The notes under the pieces are model-generated. The model was not told the origin of the DNA, did not search any database, and worked only from the letters and a program-made list of their open reading frames with translations. Position numbers and translations under genes: made by a program. Positions 52,113-59,749 of a DNA stretch of 64,000 bases are shown here, piece after piece. Source of the stretch: Solirubrobacter deserti (lineage in GTDB: Bacteria; Actinomycetota; Thermoleophilia; Solirubrobacterales; Solirubrobacteraceae); assembly GCF_003344625.1 (NCBI RefSeq), contig NZ_QPKJ02000006.1, positions 124,001 through 188,000 on the forward strand, read 5' to 3'. Within the stretch, counting starts at the first letter, position 1; every line of letters begins with the position of its first letter.

Positions 52113-52141
52113 CCGGCCCGCCGCGCGTGGCGGCGGGCCGG
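52113..52141. terminator. Bidirectional terminator between tRNA-Leu and the GDPD gene
   Basis: A 12-bp perfect GC stem (CCGGCCCGCCGC / GCGGCGGGCCGG) with a 5-base loop, extended by flanking GCGCAC/TGCGC. It lies 13 bases after the tRNA and 10 bases past the stop of the convergent gene at 52152. Confidence 0.7.
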
Positions 52142-52151
52142 TGCGCTGCGG

Positions 52152-54470
52152 TCAGCGGGCGCGGACGGTGACGGCCTTCGAGCGGGTGCCGCTCCGGAGC
52201 GTCAGGACGACCTTGGGCGCCTTCTTGAGGCGCTTGGTCGACTTCAGGCGGAACTTGGTCTTGCCGGTGCCGGCGATCTTCTTGGCGGCCTTGGTGCCCT
52301 GGAGGCGGGCCGTGCCCTTGAAGGTCGAGGTCGGGACGATGGTCTTGATCGTGCAGGAGATCGACTTGCCGTCGGAGGACAGGTCGCACGTCACGCGGAC
52401 GTCGAGCGTGTCGCCCTTGTCCCCCTTCGGGCCCTGGGGGCCGGCCGGGCCGGCGGGACCCGCCGGCCCGGCGGGACCCGCCGGGCCGGCAGCGCCGATC
52501 GGGCCCGCGGGACCGGGCGCGCCGTCAGCACCGGCAGGGCCGGCGGGGCCGGGCGGGCCCTGGATCGGCTCGCCGGGCTGGCTCGGGCCGTCGCCGTGCA
52601 TGGCGCGCAGGGCGGTCGCGTCGGCGGTCAGCAGCTTGGCCACTTGCTCGCCGAGCTCGGAGTCGTGCGCGTCGACGAAGTCGAGCAGGCGCTTCCAGGA
52701 CGCAGACAGCGCCATCTCGAGCAGGAGGACGCGCTGGGCGTTCGGGATGCCGCGGTGGGTGGCGATCAGCGAGGCCACGCCGGCGACGGAGGGGGCGACG
52801 GTGAACCGTGCCTCGGCCTCGGCCTGCTCGCCGCTCGCGGATGTCGAGACGAGCCGGACGACGTGCTCGCCCAGCGACAGCGAAGCGACCGGGATGGTCG
52901 CGCCCTCGACGACCGGTTCGCCGTCGAGCGTCGCGGCGACGGCCGAGTCGGCGGTGTCGAACGCCAACAGGAGCTCGTCCTCGCGCGAGAACACCGCGCC
53001 GGCGACGGGCGACTTGATGACGGCCTTGGGCGGGTTCGGGACGCCGCCCTGCTTGTAGCGGGCGTTCCAGCCCCAGAGCTCGCCAGGCTTGTTGGTGATG
53101 ATGCCGTCGACGCCGAAGTCGCGGGCCCGCAGCCACTGGTCGGGGTGGTCGAGCGTGTAGGGCATCACGGCGATGCCGGCAGCGTTCAGGTCGGCGATGA
53201 TCGACGGGCGTGTGGCGAGGGCGTCGCCGGCCGGGTTGTAGGCGATCGCGTGCAGCTCCTTCGCCTTCGCGACCGGGTCGGCGTCCAGTGAGGAGCGCAG
53301 CAGGCCGAGCCGCAGCGACGGCTCGATCGCGTAGGAGTCCCGCAGCACCTGCTCGTCGAAGCTCTGCAGCAGCACGCGGCCGATCAGCCCGCGGTCGCGG
53401 ACCATGCCGATGATGCGCTCCATCTCGGCGCGCGTCTCGGGGCCTTTGATCTCGAGCAGCAGGTCGGCCGACTGGCGCTGCAGCTGGTCCAGCGCGTCGG
53501 AGAAGCGCGGGAGCTTCTCGCCCGCGAACACGGGCGAGAACCACTCGCCGGCCTCCAGCGTGTCCAGCACGCCCGACTGCAGCGTGTTCAGCGCGCCGGT
53601 GCCCGCCGTGGTGCGGTCGACGGTGTTGTCGTGCAGGACGTAGGGAACGCCGTCGGCGCTGGTGGCGACGTCGATCTCCACCCAGTCGGCGCCGGCGCGC
53701 GAACCGGCTTCCATGGCGGCCAGCGTGTTCTCGGGCGCGACGGCCGAGTAGCCGCGATGGGCGACCACGGCCGGGACCGTGGCGCGGTCGTTCGGCCGGA
53801 CCAGGGACTCCGGCTCGAGCGCGGTGACGACCACGTCGTCGAAGGACACGGTGGAGCCGTTGGCCACGAAGCCGAGGCGGCCGTCAGCGGAGCGGGTCAG
53901 CACGTTCGCCTCCTGCACCAGCGTTCCGTCGAAGAACCAGCGCGCCTTGCGGCCGTACACCTCGATCGCCACGCGCACGTCACGGCCCACGCCGGCGGCG
54001 CGCGGCGCGGGCGCCGTCGCCGGCACGTTCCAGGCGTTGGCGGCGGTCCGCTGAGCGACTTCGGTGCCGTTCGCGGCCGTGGTGTTGGAGCGCATCGCCG
54101 CCTGCCACCACGGCGGCGCGCCCGTCGCGGGCATGTCCAGCGCCAGCGCGGTCCAGCGGGTTCCGTCCCCGTTGACCAGCGAGTCGAAGCGCACGGTCGC
54201 CTCGAAGCGGTAGTTCTCCAGGCGCGGGCCGAACGTCAATCGCGAGATCTGCGACGACGAGGTCGAGCGGCCGACGAGCCGGCCGCCGGTGACGTCCCAC
54301 GTCCCTTCACGGGCGGTCCAGCCGGCGGGCAGCGTGCCGGCGTCGAACGACTCGTCGACGACCGGATCCGCGGCGAGCGCAGCGCTCGGCAGGGTCGTGG
54401 CGACGGCCAGCGCCGCGAGCAGCGCGCGTGATGTTCTTCTCACGCCGGGCGAAGCTAGACCTGCGCTCAC
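52152..54470 (-). CDS. Secreted glycerophosphodiester phosphodiesterase with collagen-like tail
   Basis: 772 aa (GTG 54470; a GTG at 54443 fits the signal peptide [19 protein letters not shown] equally well). In order: signal peptide; a concanavalin-like beta domain (about residues 35-220); a GDPD TIM barrel (about 230-490) with [35 protein letters not shown] and LLLEIKGP holding the catalytic His and metal-binding Glu/Asp; an Ig-like domain; a helical segment; sixteen Gly-X-Y triplets; and a beta domain with two Cys. GDPDs cleave glycerophosphodiesters to glycerol-3-phosphate and an alcohol. A collagen triplet tail on a GDPD is unusual and implies trimerisation on the cell surface. A palindrome sits at its promoter. 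Confidence 0.9.
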   Translation of the reverse strand: MSAGLASPGVRRTSRALLAALAVATTLPSAALAADPVVDESFDAGTLPAGWTAREGTWDVTGGRLVGRSTSSSQISRLTFGPRLENYRFEATVRFDSLVNGDGTRWTALALDMPATGAPPWWQAAMRSNTTAANGTEVAQRTAANAWNVPATAPAPRAAGVGRDVRVAIEVYGRKARWFFDGTLVQEANVLTRSADGRLGFVANGSTVSFDDVVVTALEPESLVRPNDRATVPAVVAHRGYSAVAPENTLAAMEAGSRAGADWVEIDVATSADGVPYVLHDNTVDRTTAGTGALNTLQSGVLDTLEAGEWFSPVFAGEKLPRFSDALDQLQRQSADLLLEIKGPETRAEMERIIGMVRDRGLIGRVLLQSFDEQVLRDSYAIEPSLRLGLLRSSLDADPVAKAKELHAIAYNPAGDALATRPSIIADLNAAGIAVMPYTLDHPDQWLRARDFGVDGIITNKPGELWGWNARYKQGGVPNPPKAVIKSPVAGAVFSREDELLLAFDTADSAVAATLDGEPVVEGATIPVASLSLGEHVVRLVSTSASGEQAEAEARFTVAPSVAGVASLIATHRGIPNAQRVLLLEMALSASWKRLLDFVDAHDSELGEQVAKLLTADATALRAMHGDGPSQPGEPIQGPPGPAGPAGADGAPGPAGPIGAAGPAGPAGPAGPAGPAGPQGPKGDKGDTLDVRVTCDLSSDGKSISCTIKTIVPTSTFKGTARLQGTKAAKKIAGTGKTKFRLKSTKRLKKAPKVVLTLRSGTRSKAVTVRAR
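52410..52559 (-). repeat. Collagen-like Gly-X-Y repeat
   Basis: Fifty codons inside the GDPD gene encode sixteen Gly-X-Y triplets plus Gly-Asp, mostly GPA with a [11 protein letters not shown] end. The DNA is a near-perfect 9-base repeat in places, so triplet number may vary between strains by slippage. Confidence 0.92.
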
Positions 54471-54472
54471 GC

Positions 54473-54490
54473 CGATTCGTTAACGAATCG
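54473..54490. promoter_or_regulatory. 18-bp perfect palindrome, candidate operator of the GDPD gene
   Basis: CGATTCGTTAACGAATCG is its own exact complement and sits 2 bases upstream of the GTG at 54470 (29 bases upstream of the alternative GTG at 54443). Its AT-containing symmetric form in a GC-rich genome is typical of a dimeric repressor site. The cognate regulator is unknown. Confidence 0.55.
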
Positions 54491-54621
54491 TCACCGTCGG
54501 GGACGCCGTACCGGTGCGGCCGGATTGAAACGACCGACGCGGAGAGGCCCACCCCCACGGGGGAGTGCGGCGTTTTCCCGCCCTGCCGGGTGACGAGGCA
54601 TCGGTCATCCCCCCGATTGAA

Positions 54622-54651
54622 TTGATCGAACGAGCGTCCAGGTGGTCTAAA
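54622..54651 (+). promoter_or_regulatory. Candidate promoter of the riboswitch-subtilase gene
   Basis: TTGATC at 54622-54627, an 18-base spacer, then TCTAAA at 54646-54651 (four of six matches to each consensus hexamer). It would start transcription near 54659, about 30 bases before the aptamer. It fits the position well but is a weak match. Confidence 0.4.
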
Positions 54652-54687
54652 CCCCGACCCGGTTGCGGTCGACACCCCGATCAACAG

Positions 54688-54768
54688 GGTTGAAAAAGGC
54701 AAACCCGTCGCGAGGCGGGGACGCAAAGCTAGAGGTCTCCACGAACGGAGACAGCTCGGCCGCCGACT
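54688..54768 (+). promoter_or_regulatory. Cyclic-di-GMP-I (GEMM) riboswitch aptamer
   Basis: The highly conserved GEMM-I elements are present in order: GAAAAAGGCAAACCC, a GCGA tetraloop closed by CCGTC/GGCGG, GGGACGCAAAGCTAGAGG, a variable hairpin GTCTCC-ACGAAC-GGAGAC, and the 3' strand AGCTCGGCCGCCG that re-pairs with GGC at the start. The GNRA tetraloop and its receptor are both there. It binds cyclic-di-GMP and lies 43 bases before the subtilase start, so it should control that gene. Confidence 0.93.
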
Positions 54769-54791
54769 TTCAAGAACTCGCTTTTGAAAGT
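54766..54791 (+). promoter_or_regulatory. Likely expression-platform hairpin of the riboswitch
   Basis: An 8-bp stem (ACTTTCAA / TTGAAAGT) with a 10-base loop begins at the very end of the aptamer and ends 5 bases before the AAGGAGGT ribosome-binding site. No T-run follows, so control is more likely by translation or RNA stability than by intrinsic termination. Confidence 0.5.
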
Positions 54792-54811
54792 GGCACAAGG
54801 AGGTGCCCTGC

Positions 54812-56539
54812 ATGTCCCAATACACGAAGCATCGCTGGCGTAGCCGGCTGACCGTCGCCGTCGTGGCCGCGGTCGCGCCGTTCGCCGTCGGCATCACGGT
54901 GGCGAACGCCGCCCCCAGCGCGCAGGCGCGCCTCGCCACGGCCGCGTCCAAGACGCCGAACAAGACGGTCGAGGCGATCGTCCAGTTCAACCCGACCTTC
55001 GCCGAGAAGGCCGCGACGAAGCTCGTCAAGGCCCATGGCGGCAAGGTCACCGGCAAGGTCCCGTTCATCCACGGCCTCGTCGTCAAGCTGCCCGCCAAGC
55101 AGGCGAAGGTGCTGGCGAAGGACGCCAAGGTCGTCGGCCTCACGCTCAACACGCGTGTGCGCAGCACGGGCCTGAACGCGAACCAGCTCGCCACGAGCTA
55201 CCCCAAGACCACGCGCGCGGACAAGCTGTGGGCGCGCGGCATCACCGGCGCTGGCATCGGCGTCGGCGTGATCGACACCGGCATCGCGGGTGATCAGCCC
55301 GACTTCAAGGACGCCGCGGGCAACACCCGCATCGTCGCCAACGTGATCACCTCGCCGGGCGCCGCGACGCCGGGCGACGGCCTCGGCCACGGCACGCACG
55401 TCGCCGGCATCATCGCCGGCGACTCGTCACACCGCCCCGCGAACGACCCGTTCAAGGGCAAGTACGTCGGCATGGCGCCGGGCGCCAACCTGATCGCGAT
55501 CAAGGCGTCCGACGACGCCGGCAACTCGACCGTGCTCGACGTGATCAACGGCATCGCGTTCGCCGTCGACCACAAGGCGCAGTTCAACCTGCGCGTGCTC
55601 AACCTCTCGCTCGCGAGCGACACGCCGCAGTCCTACAAGACCGACCCGCTCGACGCGGCCGTCGAGTACGCGTGGCAGAAGGGCATCGTCGTGGTCGTCG
55701 CCTCGGGCAACCGCGGCGCCTCCGCCGACGCCGTCCAGTACGCCCCGGCCAATGACCCGTTCGTGATCTCGGTCGGCGGCATCGACGAGAGCGCCAACCA
55801 CGGCCGCGGCGCCCGCGCCGACTGGTCCTCCACCGGCGTCACGCAGGACGGCATCACCAAGCCGGAGGTCGTCGCCCCGGGCGCGCACATGGTCTCCGTG
55901 CTCTCCCCCAGCAGCGCGTTCGCGGCCCTGTGCCCGAACTGCGCGATCGGCGGCCAGTACTTCAAGGCCGGCGGCACCTCGATGGCCGCTCCGGTGGTCT
56001 CCGGCGCGGTCGCCCTGCTTCTGCAGGCCCGCCCGAACCTGACGCCGGACCAGGTCAAGGCGCTGTTGATGGGCACCGACAAGCCCGTCGCCGGCAACAA
56101 GACGGGCACGGGCGCGATCGACGTCGAGCGCGCGCTCTACACGCCCACGCAGGCCGTCCCGGCGGTCAACGTCCGCCTGCAGCCGAACACGCTGATCGAC
56201 TACGCCAATCGTGCGGGCGTCGACATCAGCAAGTGGACCCGCTCCACCTGGAGCGCGGCGCCGAGCGCGCTCAGCGCCTCGTGGGCCCGCTCCACCTGGT
56301 CCTGCGGCACCTGCGCCGCGATGGGCGGCGCGATCGACCCGCAGCGGTCCACCTGGAGCCGCAGCACCTGGTCCAGCGCGGGTGAGGACGCCAGCGCCGA
56401 GGCCGCGCAGTACGCGCAGCTGCTGGAGGAGGCCGAGCAGACCGGCTCGCTCGAGGCGCCGATCCCGGCCGACGCCGAAGTCCCGGCGGACCAGCCCGAG
56501 ACGCCCGCCGAGACCTCGGCGCCGGAGGCGGTCCAGTGA
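54812..56539 (+). CDS. Secreted S8 (subtilisin-family) serine protease
   Basis: 575 aa. The ATG at 54812 follows an excellent AAGGAGGT. A signal peptide (to about residue 33) precedes an I9-type propeptide (about 50-110) and the subtilase domain with the complete triad: Asp155 in VGVIDTGIAG, His193 in GLGHGTHVAGIIAG and Ser390 in AGGTSMAAPVVSG; the oxyanion Asn is in VASGNRGA. The tail (about residues 472-527) carries four RSTWS repeats (WTRSTWS, ARSTWS, QRSTWSRSTWS), then an acidic Glu/Ala/Pro end. It is probably exported and wall-associated. The c-di-GMP riboswitch in its leader suggests control by the motile/sessile switch. Confidence 0.94.
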   Translation: MSQYTKHRWRSRLTVAVVAAVAPFAVGITVANAAPSAQARLATAASKTPNKTVEAIVQFNPTFAEKAATKLVKAHGGKVTGKVPFIHGLVVKLPAKQAKVLAKDAKVVGLTLNTRVRSTGLNANQLATSYPKTTRADKLWARGITGAGIGVGVIDTGIAGDQPDFKDAAGNTRIVANVITSPGAATPGDGLGHGTHVAGIIAGDSSHRPANDPFKGKYVGMAPGANLIAIKASDDAGNSTVLDVINGIAFAVDHKAQFNLRVLNLSLASDTPQSYKTDPLDAAVEYAWQKGIVVVVASGNRGASADAVQYAPANDPFVISVGGIDESANHGRGARADWSSTGVTQDGITKPEVVAPGAHMVSVLSPSSAFAALCPNCAIGGQYFKAGGTSMAAPVVSGAVALLLQARPNLTPDQVKALLMGTDKPVAGNKTGTGAIDVERALYTPTQAVPAVNVRLQPNTLIDYANRAGVDISKWTRSTWSAAPSALSASWARSTWSCGTCAAMGGAIDPQRSTWSRSTWSSAGEDASAEAAQYAQLLEEAEQTGSLEAPIPADAEVPADQPETPAETSAPEAVQ

Positions 56540-56594
56540 GAAACCGCGCCAGCTGGGGCCGCAAGGCCCGACCCTAGACATCCATCGACGACGA

Positions 56595-56626
56595 GGGCCG
56601 GGTGGCGCAAGCCGCCCGGCCCTCGC
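56595..56626 (+). terminator. Terminator hairpin after the subtilase gene
   Basis: A 14-bp GC-rich stem with one G-T pair (GAGGGCCGGGTGGC / GCCGCCCGGCCCTC) and a GCAA loop, 55 bases past the stop at 56539. A very stable hairpin; no T-tract. Confidence 0.6.
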
Positions 56627-56644
56627 GCTATCGTCGCGCCGACC

Positions 56645-57112
56645 ATGGCCGACGACGACCGCGTGGTCATCGAGCACCCCAACCGCCGCAAGGCGTCGTC
56701 GCAGCTCGCCCGCCTCGTGGTGATCGTGCTCCTGCTCGCGAGCGCGGGCGTCGTGCTCATCGTCTCGCTCGGCGGGTGGGACACGTTCGAGGGCGCGAAG
56801 CTCATCCAGGTCGCGTTCATCCCCCTCTACGTCGTGCTCGCGCTGTTCGTCGCGCGCTGGAGCCGCGGCGTGCTGCCGATGACCGCGGCGCTCGCGATCA
56901 TCCTCGGGATCTTCGCCGCCGTCGCCGCGCCGGCCTGGTTCGACCGCGACAAAGTCGGGTTCACCGACCCCGCCATCTCCTCCGGCGTGCTCGGCCTGTT
57001 CTGCGCCCTGCTCGCCGTCCTGCAGGTCGCATTGATCCTGACCGCGATGATCGGGTTCCGCCAGAAGTGGAACGTCGAGGTCGAGCGCCGGCGCGAGGCC
57101 GCGGCGGCTTGA
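56645..57112 (+). CDS. Small four-helix membrane protein
   Basis: 155 aa. A short charged N-terminus (MADDDRVVIEHPNRRKASSQ) is followed by four membrane helices (LVVIVLLLASAGVVLIVSL, VAFIPLYVVLALFVARW, TAALAIILGIFAAVAAPAWF, LFCALLAVLQVALILTAMIG) and a charged Glu/Arg tail. Family not recognised. It lies between the subtilase terminator and tRNA-Leu(CAA), with no operon partner. Confidence 0.75.
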   Translation: MADDDRVVIEHPNRRKASSQLARLVVIVLLLASAGVVLIVSLGGWDTFEGAKLIQVAFIPLYVVLALFVARWSRGVLPMTAALAIILGIFAAVAAPAWFDRDKVGFTDPAISSGVLGLFCALLAVLQVALILTAMIGFRQKWNVEVERRREAAAA

Positions 57113-57155
57113 CGCCGATCCGCGCGTCGCGCGCCGCCTAAGATAAGCGCGCCCG

Positions 57156-57238
57156 GCCCAGGTGGCGGAATGGCAGACGCGGAGGTCTCAAAAACCTCTC
57201 TCCGAAAGGGGGTGCGGGTTCGAGTCCCGCCCTGGGCA
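57156..57238 (+). tRNA. tRNA-Leu (CAA)
   Basis: 83 nt, class II: acceptor GCCCAGG/CCTGGGC, anticodon loop CTCAAAA (CAA), variable arm with CTCCGAAAGGGGG, T arm CGGGTTCGAGTCCCG, discriminator A. CCA is not encoded. Confidence 0.95.
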
Positions 57239-57244
57239 CTACAG

Positions 57245-57334
57245 GCGCGCGGCGCTGGCCGCGCGCTCAGCAGTCGAGAACCGCGTCAGCGGTTCGGTGT
57301 TGAGTGTCCGTGGACGAAGTCCGCAGACACTCAA
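57245..57334. terminator. Three consecutive hairpins between tRNA-Leu and a minus-strand gene
   Basis: Hairpin 1 at 57245-57266 (GCGCGCGGC/GCCGCGCGC), hairpin 2 at 57278-57295 (GAACCGC/GCGGTTC) and hairpin 3 at 57300-57334 (TTGAGTGTC/GACACTCAA, with an inner GGAC/GTCC). The first fits tRNA termination on the plus strand; the third overlaps the stop codon of the minus-strand gene at 57331 and could terminate that gene. Confidence 0.55.
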
Positions 57335-57573
57335 AGGGGCAGCTTGCCGCGGCCCTTGCGGCCCGCGGAGCCGGACTTGCCGACTGCCTTGCTGGACGAG
57401 TGGAACGGCTTCGCGAGCCAAGTCCCGAGCTTGCCTGGGGCCTTGCTGGCGCCGCGGCCGCCCATCCCGAACGCCTTCTGGGACCCGCGCTGTGGGTGGT
57501 GCGACAGCTTCGGGAACAGGAAGGCCAGGATCAGGATGACGACACAGAGTGCGATGACACCGGCGATGAGCAT
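57331..57573 (-). CDS. Small single-helix membrane protein with basic Gly/Lys tail
   Basis: 80 aa. One N-terminal membrane helix (MLIAGVIALCVVILILAFLF) is followed by a basic, Gly/Ser/Lys-rich tail (KAFGMGGRGASKAPGKLGTW, FHSSSKAVGKSGSAGRKGRG). The charge suggests the tail faces the cytoplasm or binds nucleic acid or lipid head groups. I do not recognise the family with certainty. It lies 29 bases downstream of the inositol-phosphatase gene on the same strand, so it is probably the last gene of that operon. Confidence 0.7.
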   Translation of the reverse strand: MLIAGVIALCVVILILAFLFPKLSHHPQRGSQKAFGMGGRGASKAPGKLGTWLAKPFHSSSKAVGKSGSAGRKGRGKLPL

Positions 57574-57602
57574 GCCGTTGCCATACCCCGGACCTCGGCG
57601 AT

Positions 57603-58373
57603 TCAGGCCAGCCGGGGAGCGAGCGCGTCAACGAGCGTGGACGGGCCCACAACGACACCCGGAGCGGACGGACCGACCGGTTCCAATGGCCTGACTTCCA
57701 GTCCGGCGCACTCGCAGATCAAGCCGCCGGCCGCCAAGTCCCACGGGTTCAGGCCGTGCTCGTAGTAGGCGTCCAGGCGCCCGCAGGCGGTCCACGCGAG
57801 ATCGATGGCGGCGGCGCCGAAGCGCCGGATGTCACGCACGTCGGGCAGCAGCCGCGCGACCACCGCAGCCTGCGCGCGGCGGACCTCGGCGTCGTAGCCG
57901 AAGCCGGTGCCGACCAGCGCCGTGGCCATGTCCGCCTTGGTCGAGCCGGTGATCTCGCGCCCGTCCAGCGTGGCCGGGCCGCCACGCGCGGCGGAGAACA
58001 GCTCGTCGCGCGACGGGTCGTAGACGACGCCGACGAGCGTGCCGGACGCGTCCTCGGCCGCGATCGAGACGCACCACTGCGGGATGCCGAAGAGGAAGTT
58101 GATCGTGCCGTCGAGCGGGTCGACGACCCAGCGGATGCCGCTGGAGCCCTCGACGTCGCCGCCCTCCTCTCCCAGCACGCCGTCCTCGGGCCGCGCCGCG
58201 GCGAGCCGCTCGCGGATCAGGTGCTCGGCGGCGTGGTCGGCTTCCGACACCAGGTCAGTCGGCGTTGACTTGGCGGAGATGCGCAGCTCGCGGCTGGACG
58301 CGTCGCGCAGGAGCGCACCCGTCTCGCGGGCGATCGACTCGGCCAGCAGCAGCAGCTCGGCGACGTTGCTCAT
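57603..58373 (-). CDS. Inositol monophosphatase family protein
   Basis: 256 aa. Mg2+-dependent, Li+-sensitive phosphatase family (inositol-1-phosphatase, FBPase-like, histidinol-phosphatase HisN, PAP phosphatase). The metal sites are visible: Glu in LGEEGGD, the motif WVVDPLDGTINFLFGIPQW, and the C-terminal HGLNPWDLAAGGLICECAG. The ATG at 58373 overlaps the amidase stop (ATGA), so it is coupled to a catabolic operon. The true substrate in that setting is unknown. Confidence 0.9.
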   Translation of the reverse strand: MSNVAELLLLAESIARETGALLRDASSRELRISAKSTPTDLVSEADHAAEHLIRERLAAARPEDGVLGEEGGDVEGSSGIRWVVDPLDGTINFLFGIPQWCVSIAAEDASGTLVGVVYDPSRDELFSAARGGPATLDGREITGSTKADMATALVGTGFGYDAEVRRAQAAVVARLLPDVRDIRRFGAAAIDLAWTACGRLDAYYEHGLNPWDLAAGGLICECAGLEVRPLEPVGPSAPGVVVGPSTLVDALAPRLA

Positions 58374-59737
58374 GCGGCCACCATGGGGCGCTCGGCGGGC
58401 CATTCCGTGACCTTCTCGATCTGGGCCGCCAGTGAGACGAGCCGTGCTTCGCCATCCGGCGGTGCGACGAGCTGGACGGCGCGCGGGAAGCGGTCGCGCG
58501 TGAAGCCCGCGGGCACGCTCACGGCGGGCTGGCCGGTGTGGTTGAACGCGGCGTTGTAGGGCGCCAGGCGTGTCATCGACAGCAGCGTGCGCGCGCCGCC
58601 GCGGCCGTCGTACTCGCGCACGCGCGGTGGCCGGCGGGTGAACATCGGCGTGAGCACGACGTCGGCGTGGTCGAAGATGCGGTTCATGCGCTCGGCGTCC
58701 GCGGCCGCCTGTGCGGCGGCGGCGCGCGCGGCCTGCGGCGGGATCGCGACGCCGAGCCGCGCCAGCCCGCGCGCGCGGCGCGAGAGCCGGTCGCGGTGGC
58801 CGATCTCGACCGCCATGTCGCCGATCCCGCGCACGAAGCGCGTCAGTATCCGGTTCCCCATCGTCAGTCCCCAGTCGAATTCGCGCTCGTGCACGTCGTG
58901 GCCGAGCTCACGCAGGACGGCGGCGGCGTAGGCGACCGCTTCGAGCTGCTCGGCGTCGGGCGAGACGCCGATCGGCGGCAGCCCGGTCGAGATCGCAACG
59001 CGCAGCCGGCCCGGCTCGGCGGCGGCGGCTTCCGCCAGCGACGGGCCGCCGTCGGCGATCACGTCCATGATCCGGCCCGCGTCCGCGACGGTGCGGGTGA
59101 GCGGGCCGAAGACGGCCATGCCCTGATGGGCGTCGGTGTCCGGCGCGGACGGAACGCGGCCCCGCTGCGGCTTGAGGCCGAACAGGTGCGTGCACGCGGC
59201 GGGGATGCGGATCGAGCCGGCGCCGTCCGAGCCGAGCGCCGCGCTCGCCAGGCCGGCCGCGACGGCGGTCGCCGAGCCGCCGCTGGAGCCGCCGCTCGTG
59301 CGGTGCGGGTCCCACGGGTTGCGAGTGACGCCGAACGTCGGGGACTCGGTGAACGGCGTCGCCATCAGCTCCGGCACGTGCGTCTTGCCGAGGATGACGG
59401 CGCCGGCGGCGCGCAGGCGCGCGACGACCTCGGAGTGGACCGGCTGCGGCTGCGGGTCGGCGTCGCAGCCGTAGGCCGTGACCTCGCCGGCGACATGGAG
59501 GTCGTCCTTGATCGCGATCGGGACGCCGTTGAGCGGGCCCTCGCCGCCCGCGTCGGCGGCGTCGGCCTGGGCGAGCGCCTGCTCGCGGAACACGACCCGG
59601 TACGCGTTGAGCAGCGGGTCCAGCCGCGCGATCCGGTCGAGGAACAACTCCGTGAGCTGCCGCGAGGTGAGCTCGCCGGCGGCGATCAGCTCCGCGTGGC
59701 GGGTCGCTCCGGCGAAGGCGAGGTCGGCATCGTCCAT
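58370..59737 (-). CDS. Amidase (amidase signature family)
   Basis: 455 aa. Ser-cisSer-Lys amide hydrolase: the catalytic Lys in GVPIAIKDDLHVAG, and the Ser pair in RTSGGSSGGSATAVAAG followed by SDGAGSIRIPAA. Full length for the family. Members cleave amides, aryl-amides, urea derivatives or act on transamidation substrates. It lies 12 bases after the M20 peptidase gene and overlaps the inositol-phosphatase gene by 4 bases. Together with M20 and two transporters it suggests breakdown of an acylated or amide compound. Confidence 0.92.
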   Translation of the reverse strand: MDDADLAFAGATRHAELIAAGELTSRQLTELFLDRIARLDPLLNAYRVVFREQALAQADAADAGGEGPLNGVPIAIKDDLHVAGEVTAYGCDADPQPQPVHSEVVARLRAAGAVILGKTHVPELMATPFTESPTFGVTRNPWDPHRTSGGSSGGSATAVAAGLASAALGSDGAGSIRIPAACTHLFGLKPQRGRVPSAPDTDAHQGMAVFGPLTRTVADAGRIMDVIADGGPSLAEAAAAEPGRLRVAISTGLPPIGVSPDAEQLEAVAYAAAVLRELGHDVHEREFDWGLTMGNRILTRFVRGIGDMAVEIGHRDRLSRRARGLARLGVAIPPQAARAAAAQAAADAERMNRIFDHADVVLTPMFTRRPPRVREYDGRGGARTLLSMTRLAPYNAAFNHTGQPAVSVPAGFTRDRFPRAVQLVAPPDGEARLVSLAAQIEKVTEWPAERPMVAA

Positions 59738-59749
59738 GCCGACCGCACC

